Below are positions 38,640 to 49,146 of a DNA stretch of 64,000 nt, one piece after another. The position numbers and the translations under genes were made by a program. The notes below the pieces were generated by a model, which searched no databases, was not told the DNA's origin, and saw only the letters and a list, made by a program, of their open reading frames with translations. The first letter of the stretch is position 1, and each line of letters starts with the position of its first letter. Source of the stretch: Massilia pinisoli (GTDB lineage Bacteria; Pseudomonadota; Gammaproteobacteria; Burkholderiales; Burkholderiaceae_D); NCBI RefSeq assembly GCF_024753285.1, contig NZ_JANUGW010000007.1, forward strand, positions 1 through 64,000, written 5' to 3'.

Positions 38640-40211
38640 TCAGCCGCGCGCCAGCGCCAGCCGCGCGTGGCCGGCGGACGGGCCCAGCGTGGGGCTCGAG
38701 GCCAGCTTGAACTGCGCCAGCGCGCCGGACAACTGCTCGGTCTGCTCCGCCAGCGATTCCGCCGCGGCCGACGCTTCCTCGACGAGCGCCGAGTTCTGCT
38801 GCGTCATCTGGTCCATGTCGTCGATGGCGCGGCCGATCTGCTCGATGCCTTCGGCCTGGCGCTGGCCGGCCACGCTGATCTCGGCCATGATGTCGTGCAC
38901 CTTGCGCACCGACGCGACGATCTGCTCCATCGTGGCGCCCGCTTCGTCGACGAGTGCGCTGCCGGCATCGACCTTCGCGACGGAATCGCCGATCAGCTGC
39001 TTGATCTCCTTGGCGGCAGCGGCCGAGCGCTGGGCCAGGCTGCGCACTTCGCCCGCGACGACGGCGAAACCGCGGCCCTGTTCGCCCGCGCGCGCCGCTT
39101 CGACGGCCGCATTCAGTGCCAGGATGTTCGTCTGGAAGGCGATGCCGTCGATGACGGAAATGATTTCCACGATCTGCTTCGCGGACGCGTTGATGGCGCC
39201 CATCGTGGTCACCACATTGCCCACCACTTCGCCGCCGCGCGTAGCGATGTCGGTGGCGGATACGACGAGGGCGTTCGCCTGATTCGTGTTGGCGGCGTTC
39301 GTCTTGACGGTGTCCGTCAGCGATTCGACGGCGCGCGTCGTGTGCTCCAGGCTGCCTGCCTGCGATTCCGTGCGGCCGGCCAGGTCGGCGTTGCCGCTGG
39401 CGATCTCGGCGCTGGCCGTCGCGATGGTCTCGGCCGACGTCTTGATGCCGGCCACCATTGTCGCGAGGCGCGTGCGCATTTCCTGCAGCGCGACGAGCAG
39501 GCTGTGCTCGTCGCCCTTCTCGAGGCGGATTTCCATCGACAGGTCACCGGCCGCGACGGCGCGCGTGATCTCGCGGGCATACTCAGGCTCGCCGCCCAGC
39601 TGGTGCCAGATGGTGCGGATGACGAACCATGACACGCCGATGAGGGTCGCGATCACGATCAGTGCCGTGAGGATGGTGACGGACAACACGCGATTCACGC
39701 TGGAGGCGCTGCGTGCGATGCCGTCCTTGAAATTCTGCTGGGCCTGATCATTGAACTTCGCGACGTCGGCATTCAGCACCGTCAGCGCGCTCTGCATGCG
39801 CTGCACGGTGGCCTGCGGATCGCCCTGCTCGAGTTCGAGCATGATCTTGGCCGACGACAGGGCCGGCGCATAGTAATCTTCGAATTCTTTCGTGAGGCGC
39901 TTGCCCGTGGCATCCATGCCCGGGATCTTGGCGACTTCGGCCAGCTTGGCGCGGACCTTGTTCGCCTGGTCGCCGATCTGGGCGACACGGCTCTTGTCGC
40001 CTTCGGACACGGCATCGCGCAGGCCGTCGGTGATCCCCTGCAGGTCGGCCGTCAATGCCTTCGCCGTGCCGAGCGCCGGATAGTCGACGGCTTCGGTCGT
40101 GTGGATCGAGTTCAGGGCGCCGTTCGCGATGCTGGCGGACACCGCCACGCCGAGGCCGAAGATGATGGTGGAGATGACGGGGAGTGCCCAGATCTTGCGC
40201 TTGATGCTCAT
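38640..40211 (-). CDS. Methyl-accepting chemotaxis protein
   Basis: This 523-residue chemoreceptor has a first membrane helix (about 9-30), a four-helix-type periplasmic sensor, a second helix (about 178-200), a HAMP linker and a cytoplasmic signalling domain. The hairpin tip is fully conserved (GIAFQTNILALNAAVEAARA then EQGRGFAVVAGEVR). The C-terminus lacks an NWETF-like CheR tether. It lies 66 bp after the PstS-like gene, downstream of a porin in the same direction, which suggests a sensor linked to those proteins. Confidence 0.95.
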   Translation of the reverse strand: MSIKRKIWALPVISTIIFGLGVAVSASIANGALNSIHTTEAVDYPALGTAKALTADLQGITDGLRDAVSEGDKSRVAQIGDQANKVRAKLAEVAKIPGMDATGKRLTKEFEDYYAPALSSAKIMLELEQGDPQATVQRMQSALTVLNADVAKFNDQAQQNFKDGIARSASSVNRVLSVTILTALIVIATLIGVSWFVIRTIWHQLGGEPEYAREITRAVAAGDLSMEIRLEKGDEHSLLVALQEMRTRLATMVAGIKTSAETIATASAEIASGNADLAGRTESQAGSLEHTTRAVESLTDTVKTNAANTNQANALVVSATDIATRGGEVVGNVVTTMGAINASAKQIVEIISVIDGIAFQTNILALNAAVEAARAGEQGRGFAVVAGEVRSLAQRSAAAAKEIKQLIGDSVAKVDAGSALVDEAGATMEQIVASVRKVHDIMAEISVAGQRQAEGIEQIGRAIDDMDQMTQQNSALVEEASAAAESLAEQTEQLSGALAQFKLASSPTLGPSAGHARLALARG

Positions 40212-40277
40212 GATGCCGTTTCCTCTAAATTCAAAATCCCTCCACCCGGCGGATCGGGGGAGGGAGGTTGGGGGCGC

Positions 40278-40682
40278 TTACGGTGTGTAAATGACTTTCA
40301 CCGATGCGTCGACCGCGCTCTTTTCGATGTAGCCGATGGCTTTCGGGTCGCTCGCCACCATCTTCTTGACGGCGGCGCTGTCCGCGGCTTCCTTCGGCAT
40401 CGTGGCCTTGCCGGTGAACACCAGCTTGGACCACAGGGCCTTGACCTGCGACGCTTCCTTGTCCGTCACCTTCTTGTAGAACTCGGCGCGGATCGGGGCG
40501 CTTTCCGGCTGGTCGACGGGGCTCATCGCCGTCGATTTGCCGAGGAAGAACTGGGAGACCTGGTCCTTCGTCATCGACGACTCGGCGGCTTTCGGGTTCA
40601 CCACGACCACCACTTCCGCCATGGCGGGCAGGGCGAGGAGCAGTGCTGCGGCGGCGATGCCGCTCTTGATCAGATGTTTCAT
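40278..40682 (-). CDS. Small PstS-like periplasmic substrate-binding protein
   Basis: This 134-residue protein has a Sec signal (MKHLIKSGIAAAALLLALPAMA) and the features of short phosphate-binding-protein-like proteins: VVVVNPKAAESSMTKDQVSQ, FFLGKSTAMSPVDQP and KAIGYIEKSAVDASVKVIY. It is about half the length of a full PstS. The AAGGG spacing favours the ATG at 40682 over the one six bases upstream. It sits between porin and chemoreceptor, so it may present a ligand to the receptor. Confidence 0.85.
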   Translation of the reverse strand: MKHLIKSGIAAAALLLALPAMAEVVVVVNPKAAESSMTKDQVSQFFLGKSTAMSPVDQPESAPIRAEFYKKVTDKEASQVKALWSKLVFTGKATMPKEAADSAAVKKMVASDPKAIGYIEKSAVDASVKVIYTP

Positions 40683-40693
40683 CGACATCCCTT

Positions 40694-41941
40694 TCAGAAC
40701 ACGAAGTCGAGCGCGACGGCGCCGACATTGACGGGGCCATGGAAGCCAGGCTGCGAGTTGATCAGCAGGCCACCCTTCTGGCTCGGACGCACGTGGTCGA
40801 ACTGCACCTTGAGCGCCAGGGAACGGTAGAAGTCCCAACGGACGCCGATCGAATCGGTCTGCTGCTCGCCCTGGCTCACGCCGGTGTAGCGCAGGCCGGC
40901 GACGAAGCCGGACAGTGCCGCGATCGTCGGTGTGCAGGCGGCCGGGTAGCCGGCCGGGCAGGCTGCCGGCATGCCGTTGTGCACGGAGTCGTCGATGGTC
41001 AGCTTGGCGTGGCTGTAGTACGGCAGGATCTTGCCGAAGCGGTAGCCGCCCATCACGTACCACGACGTCGTGTCGTTGACGTAGCTGTCGGTCTTGCGCT
41101 TCGCGTACTCGCTCTGCACGAGGACGTTGTTCCAGTCGAGCGTGGCGCCGAGCGACGTGAACGACGCTTTCTTGTCATGCACGTCGATGTCCGTTGCCAG
41201 CTGGTTGGCCTGCGGGATGTGGTAGCCGGCGCCGAACGTGTTCAGCGAGGTCAGCAAGGTCGTCAGCGACGGCGAGCCGGTCAGGTTCAGGTGACCGTCG
41301 ACGCGGCCGAAGCGCACCGTCAGCGGGCCGTGCTCGGCCACGAGGTTCACGGCGGTCAGGCGGCGGCCTGCCAGTTTCGGGCCGCCGGCGATGTCGACGT
41401 CGCTCTTACCGACAGCAAATTGCGCGGTGTACGTGGTGTCGCCATAGCTGTGCTGCCAGGTGATGTCGGCGCCGTCGACCGTGTTGAACAGCATCTGCGC
41501 ATACATTTCGGCCGGCGGACGCAGCATCGTGTTGGCATAGCCCACGTTGCGGTAGTCGGAAATCATGAACGCCGGAACGCCCATGCGGCCCACGCGGACG
41601 GAAACGTCATCCGAGACCTTGGCCTTGGCGAACGCCCAGGCCAGCTCGGCGCCGAAGTCGTCCTGTGCGTCCTTGCGCACGAGGCCCTGGCCCGTGACGG
41701 ACAGCCAGCTGTTGACGGCATAGTCGGCCTGGATGCCGAAGTTGGAATCGACACCGGTGGTGACGTCCTTCTTGGCGCCGCTGGCCTGGTTCGGACGGGC
41801 GAACTCGGCCTTATCCGTGTTGGTCCAGGTGAGGGCACCGGTACCGAAGCCGCTGATGCGCACGGCGGAAGCGTCCTGCGCGAAAGCGCAAGGCACGGCA
41901 AAAGACATAGCGAGCGCACTCGCGATGATGCGTTTTTTCAT
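40694..41941 (-). CDS. Outer-membrane porin-like protein
   Basis: This 415-residue protein has a signal peptide (ASALAMSFAVPCAFAQ), alternating beta-strand pattern throughout and a C-terminal aromatic residue (VALDFVF) required for outer-membrane assembly. It resembles the uncharacterised DcaP-like/phosphate-linked porins rather than the classical Gram-negative trimeric porins. It heads the transcript porin - PstS-like - chemoreceptor. Confidence 0.85.
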   Translation of the reverse strand: MKKRIIASALAMSFAVPCAFAQDASAVRISGFGTGALTWTNTDKAEFARPNQASGAKKDVTTGVDSNFGIQADYAVNSWLSVTGQGLVRKDAQDDFGAELAWAFAKAKVSDDVSVRVGRMGVPAFMISDYRNVGYANTMLRPPAEMYAQMLFNTVDGADITWQHSYGDTTYTAQFAVGKSDVDIAGGPKLAGRRLTAVNLVAEHGPLTVRFGRVDGHLNLTGSPSLTTLLTSLNTFGAGYHIPQANQLATDIDVHDKKASFTSLGATLDWNNVLVQSEYAKRKTDSYVNDTTSWYVMGGYRFGKILPYYSHAKLTIDDSVHNGMPAACPAGYPAACTPTIAALSGFVAGLRYTGVSQGEQQTDSIGVRWDFYRSLALKVQFDHVRPSQKGGLLINSQPGFHGPVNVGAVALDFVF

Positions 41942-42159
41942 GGGATTTACCTGCTGAAGACTGCGGGTGGACGATTTTTGTTATAGAGACACTGCCGTGG
42001 CGATGGTTTAGGCCGCGTAACGAATCTGTAATAAATTGTAGAGCGCCACGAATTTTTGCCGCAAGGAAAATGCGCGAATAATCACTCTACTTGGTTACGT
42101 TAGGGCTAACTGTGTTGTTGCAAACAGACACTATCTACTGTCAGTTTTGAATGACGGTT

Positions 42160-42717
42160 TTAATTCCACCAGTGCGACGTCGTACCCGCTTCCGGCAGCC
42201 GGGCCTGGCGCGCAGCGTGGACGATGCCGGCCTCGACCGCCTGCTCGGCCGTGTAGATGCGGGAGCATGCCGTGAGGTAGGAACGGATGTCGTGGGCGCC
42301 GGGTGCGCCGCGGGTGGCGTCTTCGTAGATGGCGGCATAACGCTCGGCGTCGAAGTCGAGGCAGTCGCGCCATTCCGAGATGCGGGCGTGGTCCGCCGCG
42401 ACGAGGTTGCCGAAGCCCCAGTGCAGCGGATGGATGAGGAAGCGCGTGCCGGGACAGGCGTAGCGCTTGCTGCCGGCCAGGAAGATGGCGACGCCGACGG
42501 ATTCCACGCTGCCCACGTTCCACGTCGTCAGCGGCAGGGGCAGCGATTTGAGGAAGTAGTACAGGGCGAAGCCGGCCGTCATGTTGCCGCCTTCCGTCGA
42601 CATGTGCAGTTCGAGTTCCGTCGCGCCGCTTTGCAGGGCCTGCAGGCACAGGTTGCGCACGGTGCACGCGGAATTCGCGTTGATCGGTCCGATGAAATGA
42701 ACGATGTGCAATGCCAT
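42160..42717 (-). CDS. ClpP-like serine peptidase, stand-alone
   Basis: This 185-residue protein has a ClpP/crotonase-type fold. The likely nucleophile is Ser73 (VESVGVAIFLAG, aligning with the ASMGA of ClpP) and the base His96 (FLIHPLHWG). The strand-helix segment LHMSTEGGNMTAGFALYYFL matches the ClpP NSPGG loop region in shortened form. No ATPase partner gene lies nearby, so it may work with a housekeeping unfoldase or alone. It is divergent from the xanthine dehydrogenase operon. Confidence 0.85.
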   Translation of the reverse strand: MALHIVHFIGPINANSACTVRNLCLQALQSGATELELHMSTEGGNMTAGFALYYFLKSLPLPLTTWNVGSVESVGVAIFLAGSKRYACPGTRFLIHPLHWGFGNLVAADHARISEWRDCLDFDAERYAAIYEDATRGAPGAHDIRSYLTACSRIYTAEQAVEAGIVHAARQARLPEAGTTSHWWN

Positions 42718-42839
42718 GAGGCCTCCCGGTGACGGCCCAAGGATAGCAAGTTTCGCAACACGGCCGCGTCCCCGACGGATTGCATGCGGCCTCCAACAGG
42801 GGCATGCTGGAGCGTGCGGGCGCCGTGTGCGCTTCGATA

Positions 42840-42875
42840 TTGAAAATATCTGATATTCAAAATCGGTATCCCGAT
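42840..42875. promoter_or_regulatory. Two dyad-symmetric sites upstream of xdhA
   Basis: A near-palindrome TTGAAAATATCTGATATTCA lies at 42840-42859, and a second small dyad (ATCGG/CCGAT) at 42862-42875. They are in the only AT-rich stretch of the divergent ClpP-xdhA gap, 65-100 bp before xdhA, as expected for an operator. The cognate regulator is unknown. Confidence 0.4.
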
Positions 42876-42939
42876 ATAGTTGGCCTGACCCCCGGTGCTA
42901 CTCTTGCATCCTGTCAGCACACTTTCACCGTCCGAGGCA

Positions 42940-44424
<1,485 letters not shown>

Positions 44425-44434
44425 GGAGACAGAC

Positions 44435-46780
44435 ATGAACGACGCAGGATCCCCCGCACTGACCAAGGCCGAGTGGAAGCAGGTCGGCCTCGGCAAGGCC
44501 CATGAATCGGCCCGGCTGCACGTGCTGGGCCAGGCCGATTACACCGACGACATCGCCGAGGTGCGCGGCACGTTGCACGCCGCGCTGGGCCTGTCCAGCA
44601 AGGCGCACGCCCGCATCCTCGACATCGATTTTGCGGACGTGCTTTCCAGCCGTGGCGTGCGCGCCGTGCTGACGGCGAAGGACATCCCCGGCACCAACGA
44701 CTGCGGCCCCATCATCCACGACGACCCGATCCTCGCGGACGGCCTCGTGCAATACATCGGCCAGCCGATCTTCGTCGTCGTCGCCGACAGCCACGACCTG
44801 GCCCGCCGCGCCGCGAAGAAGGCGAAGGTCACTTATGAAGAACTGCCCGCGATCCTCACGCCGCAGGCCGCGCGCGCCGCCGGTTCGTACGTGCTGCCGC
44901 CGATGCGCCTGACGCGCGGCGATGCCGAGACGGCCTTCGAGCGTGCGCCGCTGCGCGTGCAGGGCGAGTTGTACGTGGGCGGCCAGGAGCAGTTTTATCT
45001 CGAAGGCCAGATCTCGTACGCGATCCCGCAGGAAAACGACGGCATGCTCGTGCTGTGCTCCACGCAGCACCCGAGCGAGATGCAGCACGTCGTCGCGCAC
45101 GCACTGGGCCTCCATTCGCACAACATCGTCGTCGAGTGCCGTCGCATGGGCGGTGGCTTTGGCGGCAAGGAATCGCAGTCGGCGCTGTGGGCCGCCGCTG
45201 CATCCATCGCCGCGAAACGCCTGGGCCGCGCCGTAAAACTGCGCGCGGACCGCGACGACGATATGATGGTCACCGGCAAGCGCCACTGCTTCCACTACCT
45301 GTACGAAGTGGGCTATGACGATTCGGGCCGCATCCTCGCGGCGAAGGTCGACATGGTGAGCCGCGCGGGCTACTCCGCTGATCTCTCCGGCCCCGTGGCC
45401 ACGCGCGCCATCTGCCACTTCGATAACACGTATTACCTGTCCGACTGCGACATCCGCGCGGCGGCCGGCAAGACGAACACGCAGTCGAACACGGCGTTCC
45501 GCGGCTTCGGCGGTCCGCAGGGTGCCATCGCGATCGAGTACATCATCGACGAGATCGCGAGGAATCTCGGCAAGGACTCGCTCGACATCCGCAAGCTGAA
45601 TTTCTACGACAAGATCGACCGCAACATCACGCCGTACGGCCAGCCCGTCGTCGACAACGTGATCCACGAACTGGTGGGCGAGCTGGAGACGACGAGCGAA
45701 TACCGCGCGCGCCGTGCAGCCATCAATGCGTACAACGCGACGAGCCCCGTGCTGAAGAAAGGCCTCGCGCTGACACCGGTGAAATTCGGCATCGCGTTCA
45801 ACGTGACGCACCTGAACCAGGCCGGCGCCCTCGTACACGTGTACGTGGACGGCTCCATCCTCGTCAATCACGGCGGCACGGAGATGGGGCAGGGCGTCAA
45901 TACGAAGGTGATGCAGGTCGTCGCGCACGAGCTGGGCGTCGATCTCACGCGCGTGCGCATCGCCGCCACGAACACGAGTAAGGTCGCGAACACGTCGGCG
46001 ACCGCCGCATCGACGGGCGCGGACTTGAACGGCAAGGCCGCGCAGGATGCGGCGCGCCAGATCCGCGAACGCCTCGCCGCCTTCGCCGCCGAGCAGTACG
46101 GCGGTGACGTCGCCGACGTGCGCTTCGTCGCGGACACCGTGTTCGCGAACGGCCACGAAGTCCCGTTCGGCGAACTGGTGGCGAAAGCCTATCTGTCGCG
46201 CGTCCAGCTCTGGTCGGACGGCTTTTATGCGACGCCGAACCTGCACTGGGACCCGAAGACGATGACGGGCAATCCGTTCTTCTACTTCGCGTACGGCGCC
46301 GCGGTGGCGGAAGTCGTCATCGACACGCTGACCGGGGAATGGAAGCTGCTGCGCGCGGACGCCTTGTACGATGCCGGCAACTCGCTGAACCCCGCCATCG
46401 ACATCGGCCAGGTCGAAGGCGCGTTCATCCAGGGCATGGGCTGGCTGACGACGGAAGAACTGTGGTGGAACGCGCAGGGCAAGTTGATGACGCATGCGCC
46501 GTCGACGTACAAGATCCCGGGCGTGTCCGACTGCCCGGATGCGTTCACGGTGAAGCTCTTCAACAACCGCAACGTGGCCGATTCGATCCACCGGTCGAAG
46601 GCCGTCGGCGAACCGCCGCTGCTGCTGCCGTTCTCCGTATTCCTCGCGCTCCGCGACGCCATCTCGGCCGTGGGCGACCACAAGGTCAACCCGCCGCTGT
46701 GCGCGCCCGCGACGAGCGAGGCGATCCTCGACGCCGTGTCCTTCGTCGAACAGGCCGTGCAGGAACACAAGGCAGCGTGA
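44435..46780 (+). CDS. xdhB: Xanthine dehydrogenase molybdopterin subunit
   Basis: This 781-residue subunit holds the molybdenum cofactor and oxidises hypoxanthine and xanthine to urate. Conserved cofactor-binding blocks are GGGFGGKESQ, TAFRGFGGPQG and GGTEMGQGVNTK. The catalytic Glu lies in the C-terminal GEPPLLLPFSVFLALRDAI segment. It follows xdhA by 10 bp and precedes xdhC by 1 bp. Confidence 0.97.
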   Translation: MNDAGSPALTKAEWKQVGLGKAHESARLHVLGQADYTDDIAEVRGTLHAALGLSSKAHARILDIDFADVLSSRGVRAVLTAKDIPGTNDCGPIIHDDPILADGLVQYIGQPIFVVVADSHDLARRAAKKAKVTYEELPAILTPQAARAAGSYVLPPMRLTRGDAETAFERAPLRVQGELYVGGQEQFYLEGQISYAIPQENDGMLVLCSTQHPSEMQHVVAHALGLHSHNIVVECRRMGGGFGGKESQSALWAAAASIAAKRLGRAVKLRADRDDDMMVTGKRHCFHYLYEVGYDDSGRILAAKVDMVSRAGYSADLSGPVATRAICHFDNTYYLSDCDIRAAAGKTNTQSNTAFRGFGGPQGAIAIEYIIDEIARNLGKDSLDIRKLNFYDKIDRNITPYGQPVVDNVIHELVGELETTSEYRARRAAINAYNATSPVLKKGLALTPVKFGIAFNVTHLNQAGALVHVYVDGSILVNHGGTEMGQGVNTKVMQVVAHELGVDLTRVRIAATNTSKVANTSATAASTGADLNGKAAQDAARQIRERLAAFAAEQYGGDVADVRFVADTVFANGHEVPFGELVAKAYLSRVQLWSDGFYATPNLHWDPKTMTGNPFFYFAYGAAVAEVVIDTLTGEWKLLRADALYDAGNSLNPAIDIGQVEGAFIQGMGWLTTEELWWNAQGKLMTHAPSTYKIPGVSDCPDAFTVKLFNNRNVADSIHRSKAVGEPPLLLPFSVFLALRDAISAVGDHKVNPPLCAPATSEAILDAVSFVEQAVQEHKAA

Positions 46781-46781
46781 C

Positions 46782-47789
46782 ATGGACACCTGGCAGATCC
46801 CCACCGACCAGCCGGCCGTGCTGATCACGGTCGCGAAGGTCGACGGCTCCGTCCCGCGCGAACCGGGCGCCCGCATGCTCGTCGATGCCCTGGGTCAGTG
46901 GGGCACCGTCGGCGGCGGCCACCTGGAGCTGCGCGGCGTCGAGACGGCACGTGCGATGCTCGCGAGCGGAGAAGCGCGCCGCCTGGAGCGCTTCCCGCTC
47001 GGCCCCAGTCTCGGCCAATGCTGCGGCGGCGTCGTGCACCTCGCGTTCGAGCTGGCCGACCGAGAGCATTGCGCCGAGCTGGCCGCGCGCCGCCATGAAG
47101 ACGTGTGGCGTGCCGTCGCGCTGGACGGCGCACCGGACCTCGCGCTCGTCGACGCGCTGGGCCACACGATCCTGCGCCGCGGCGGCCGCTGGCCCGACTT
47201 CGCGCGCAGCGGCGGCACCCGCGTGCTGCTGGATGCGACCGGCCGGCGCTGGCTCGTCGACCACGTCCCGGCGCCGCGCGCGCACGTGATGCTGTTCGGC
47301 GCCGGCCACGTGGGCGCTGCCATCGTGCGCCTGCTGGCCGACCTGCCGTGCAAGGTGACATGGGTCGACGAACGGGACGAGATGTTCCCGTCCGCCGTGC
47401 CGGCCAACGTCGTCGTCGAAGCGACGGACATGCCGGAAGTCCTGGCGCGCCGGGCTGCACCCGGCACGAGCTTCCTCGTCATGACGCACAACCACGCGCT
47501 GGATCAGCGCCTGACCGAGGCGATCCTCCGCCGGCCCGCCGGCCACGACTGGTTCGGCCTGATCGGATCCGACACGAAACGCAAGCAATTCGAGCACCGC
47601 CTGCGCGACCGCGGCATCTCCCGCGCCCGCCTGGACGACATGGTGTGCCCGATCGGCATCCCCGGCATCGAGGGCAAGGAGCCCGCCGTGATCGCCGTCG
47701 CCGTCGTCGCGCAACTGCTGATGGTCTGGGAGGCGGCCGCGCAGGCCGCGCCGCAGGCCGCAACCGAAGTCCCACTGGAACAAGACTGA
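46782..47789 (+). CDS. xdhC: Xanthine dehydrogenase accessory protein XdhC
   Basis: XdhC binds molybdenum cofactor, supports its sulfuration and inserts it into XdhB. The N-terminal domain has SVPREPGARMLVD, GTVGGGHLE and LGPSLGQCCGGVV. The C-terminal Rossmann fold begins VMLFGAGHVGAAIVRLLAD, followed by VDERDEMFP. The 335-residue length is typical. One base separates it from xdhB and from guaD. Confidence 0.95.
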   Translation: MDTWQIPTDQPAVLITVAKVDGSVPREPGARMLVDALGQWGTVGGGHLELRGVETARAMLASGEARRLERFPLGPSLGQCCGGVVHLAFELADREHCAELAARRHEDVWRAVALDGAPDLALVDALGHTILRRGGRWPDFARSGGTRVLLDATGRRWLVDHVPAPRAHVMLFGAGHVGAAIVRLLADLPCKVTWVDERDEMFPSAVPANVVVEATDMPEVLARRAAPGTSFLVMTHNHALDQRLTEAILRRPAGHDWFGLIGSDTKRKQFEHRLRDRGISRARLDDMVCPIGIPGIEGKEPAVIAVAVVAQLLMVWEAAAQAAPQAATEVPLEQD

Positions 47790-47790
47790 G

Positions 47791-49098
47791 ATGTCCAACG
47801 ATACCCGCACCGTGCAGGCCTACCGAGCGAGCCTGCTGCACTTCCACGCCGATCCTCTGCTTTCCGAGAACGCTCACGCCTGGCACGAAGACGGCCTGCT
47901 CGTCGTCGAGAACGGCCGCGTGCTCGCCGCCGGCGACTACGACAAGCTGATTTCGACGCTGCCGCCCGACACGCCCATCGTCGACTACCGCGGCCAGATC
48001 ATCACGCCCGGCTTCATCGACACGCACCTGCACTTCCCGCAGACGGACATGATCGGTTCGCCCGCGCCGGATCTGCTGCCCTGGCTGGAGAACTACACGT
48101 TCCCGACCGAGCGCCAGTTCAAGGACCCTGTCCACGCGCGCACCGTCGCGGAGTTTTTCCTCGACGAGCTGCTGCGCAACGGCACGACGACGGCGCTCGT
48201 GTACTGCACGGTGCACAAGGAATCCGTCGACGCGTTCTTCGAGGCGAGCGCCGCGCGCAACCTGCGCATGGCCGGCGGCAAGGTGCTGATGGACCGGAAC
48301 TGCCCGGACTTCCTGCGCGACACGGCCGACCTGCGCGACAGCGAAGAACTGATCCGCCGCTGGCACAACAACGGCCGCGCGCTGTATGCGATCACGCCGC
48401 GCTTCGCGCCCACGTCCACGGCGGCGCAGCTCGGCGCCGCGGGCGAGCTGGCGCGCGCGTTCCCGACCACGTACATCCAGACGCACGTGTCGGAAAGTCG
48501 CGACGAATGCGCATGGGTGAAGAGCCTGTACCCGGACAACCGCAGCTACCTGCAGGTCTACGAGCACTATGGCCTGATGCGTCCGCGCGCCATGTTCGGC
48601 CACTGCATCTGGCTCGACGACGTCGACTTCGCGCTGATGGCCGATACGGGCGCCGCGATCTCGCACTGCCCCACGTCGAACCTGTTCCTCGGCAGCGGCC
48701 TGTTCGACGTGGCGAAGGCCGACAGCGCGCGTGCGCACGTGTCGCTGGGGACGGACGTCGGCGCGGGCACGTCGTTCTCGATGTTGCAAACAATGAATGA
48801 AGCGTATAAAGTTGCGCGACTAAAAGGCAGCTATCTCCCGGCCCTGCGCATGTTTTATCTGGCCACGCTGGGCGCCGCACGCAGCATGCAGCTCGAAGGG
48901 ACGATCGGCAATTTTGCCGCCGGCACCGAGGCAGACTTCGTCGTCCTCGACCCGAAGGCGACGCCCTTGCTGGCGCGCCGTACGGCGAACGGCGACTCGC
49001 TCGAGGAAACCCTGTTCGCGCTGGCGCTGCTGGGCGACGACCGCGCGATCCGCGCCACCTACGCGGCCGGCAAGCAGGTGCACGAGCGGGCGCGCTGA
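47791..49098 (+). CDS. guaD: Guanine deaminase
   Basis: GuaD converts guanine to xanthine, feeding xanthine dehydrogenase. The amidohydrolase metal site is visible: His79 and His81 (DTHLHFPQTDM), then HVSES and GHCIWL with further His, and Asp in LGTDVGAGTSF. The segment PAPDLLPWLENYTFPTE is specific to guanine deaminases. At 435 residues the length is normal. It starts 1 bp after xdhC. Confidence 0.96.
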   Translation: MSNDTRTVQAYRASLLHFHADPLLSENAHAWHEDGLLVVENGRVLAAGDYDKLISTLPPDTPIVDYRGQIITPGFIDTHLHFPQTDMIGSPAPDLLPWLENYTFPTERQFKDPVHARTVAEFFLDELLRNGTTTALVYCTVHKESVDAFFEASAARNLRMAGGKVLMDRNCPDFLRDTADLRDSEELIRRWHNNGRALYAITPRFAPTSTAAQLGAAGELARAFPTTYIQTHVSESRDECAWVKSLYPDNRSYLQVYEHYGLMRPRAMFGHCIWLDDVDFALMADTGAAISHCPTSNLFLGSGLFDVAKADSARAHVSLGTDVGAGTSFSMLQTMNEAYKVARLKGSYLPALRMFYLATLGAARSMQLEGTIGNFAAGTEADFVVLDPKATPLLARRTANGDSLEETLFALALLGDDRAIRATYAAGKQVHERAR

Positions 49099-49146
49099 GC
49101 CCCGGCGCCCCGGCTGCCTGAACGAATCCCTTTCACAGCCGAGACG

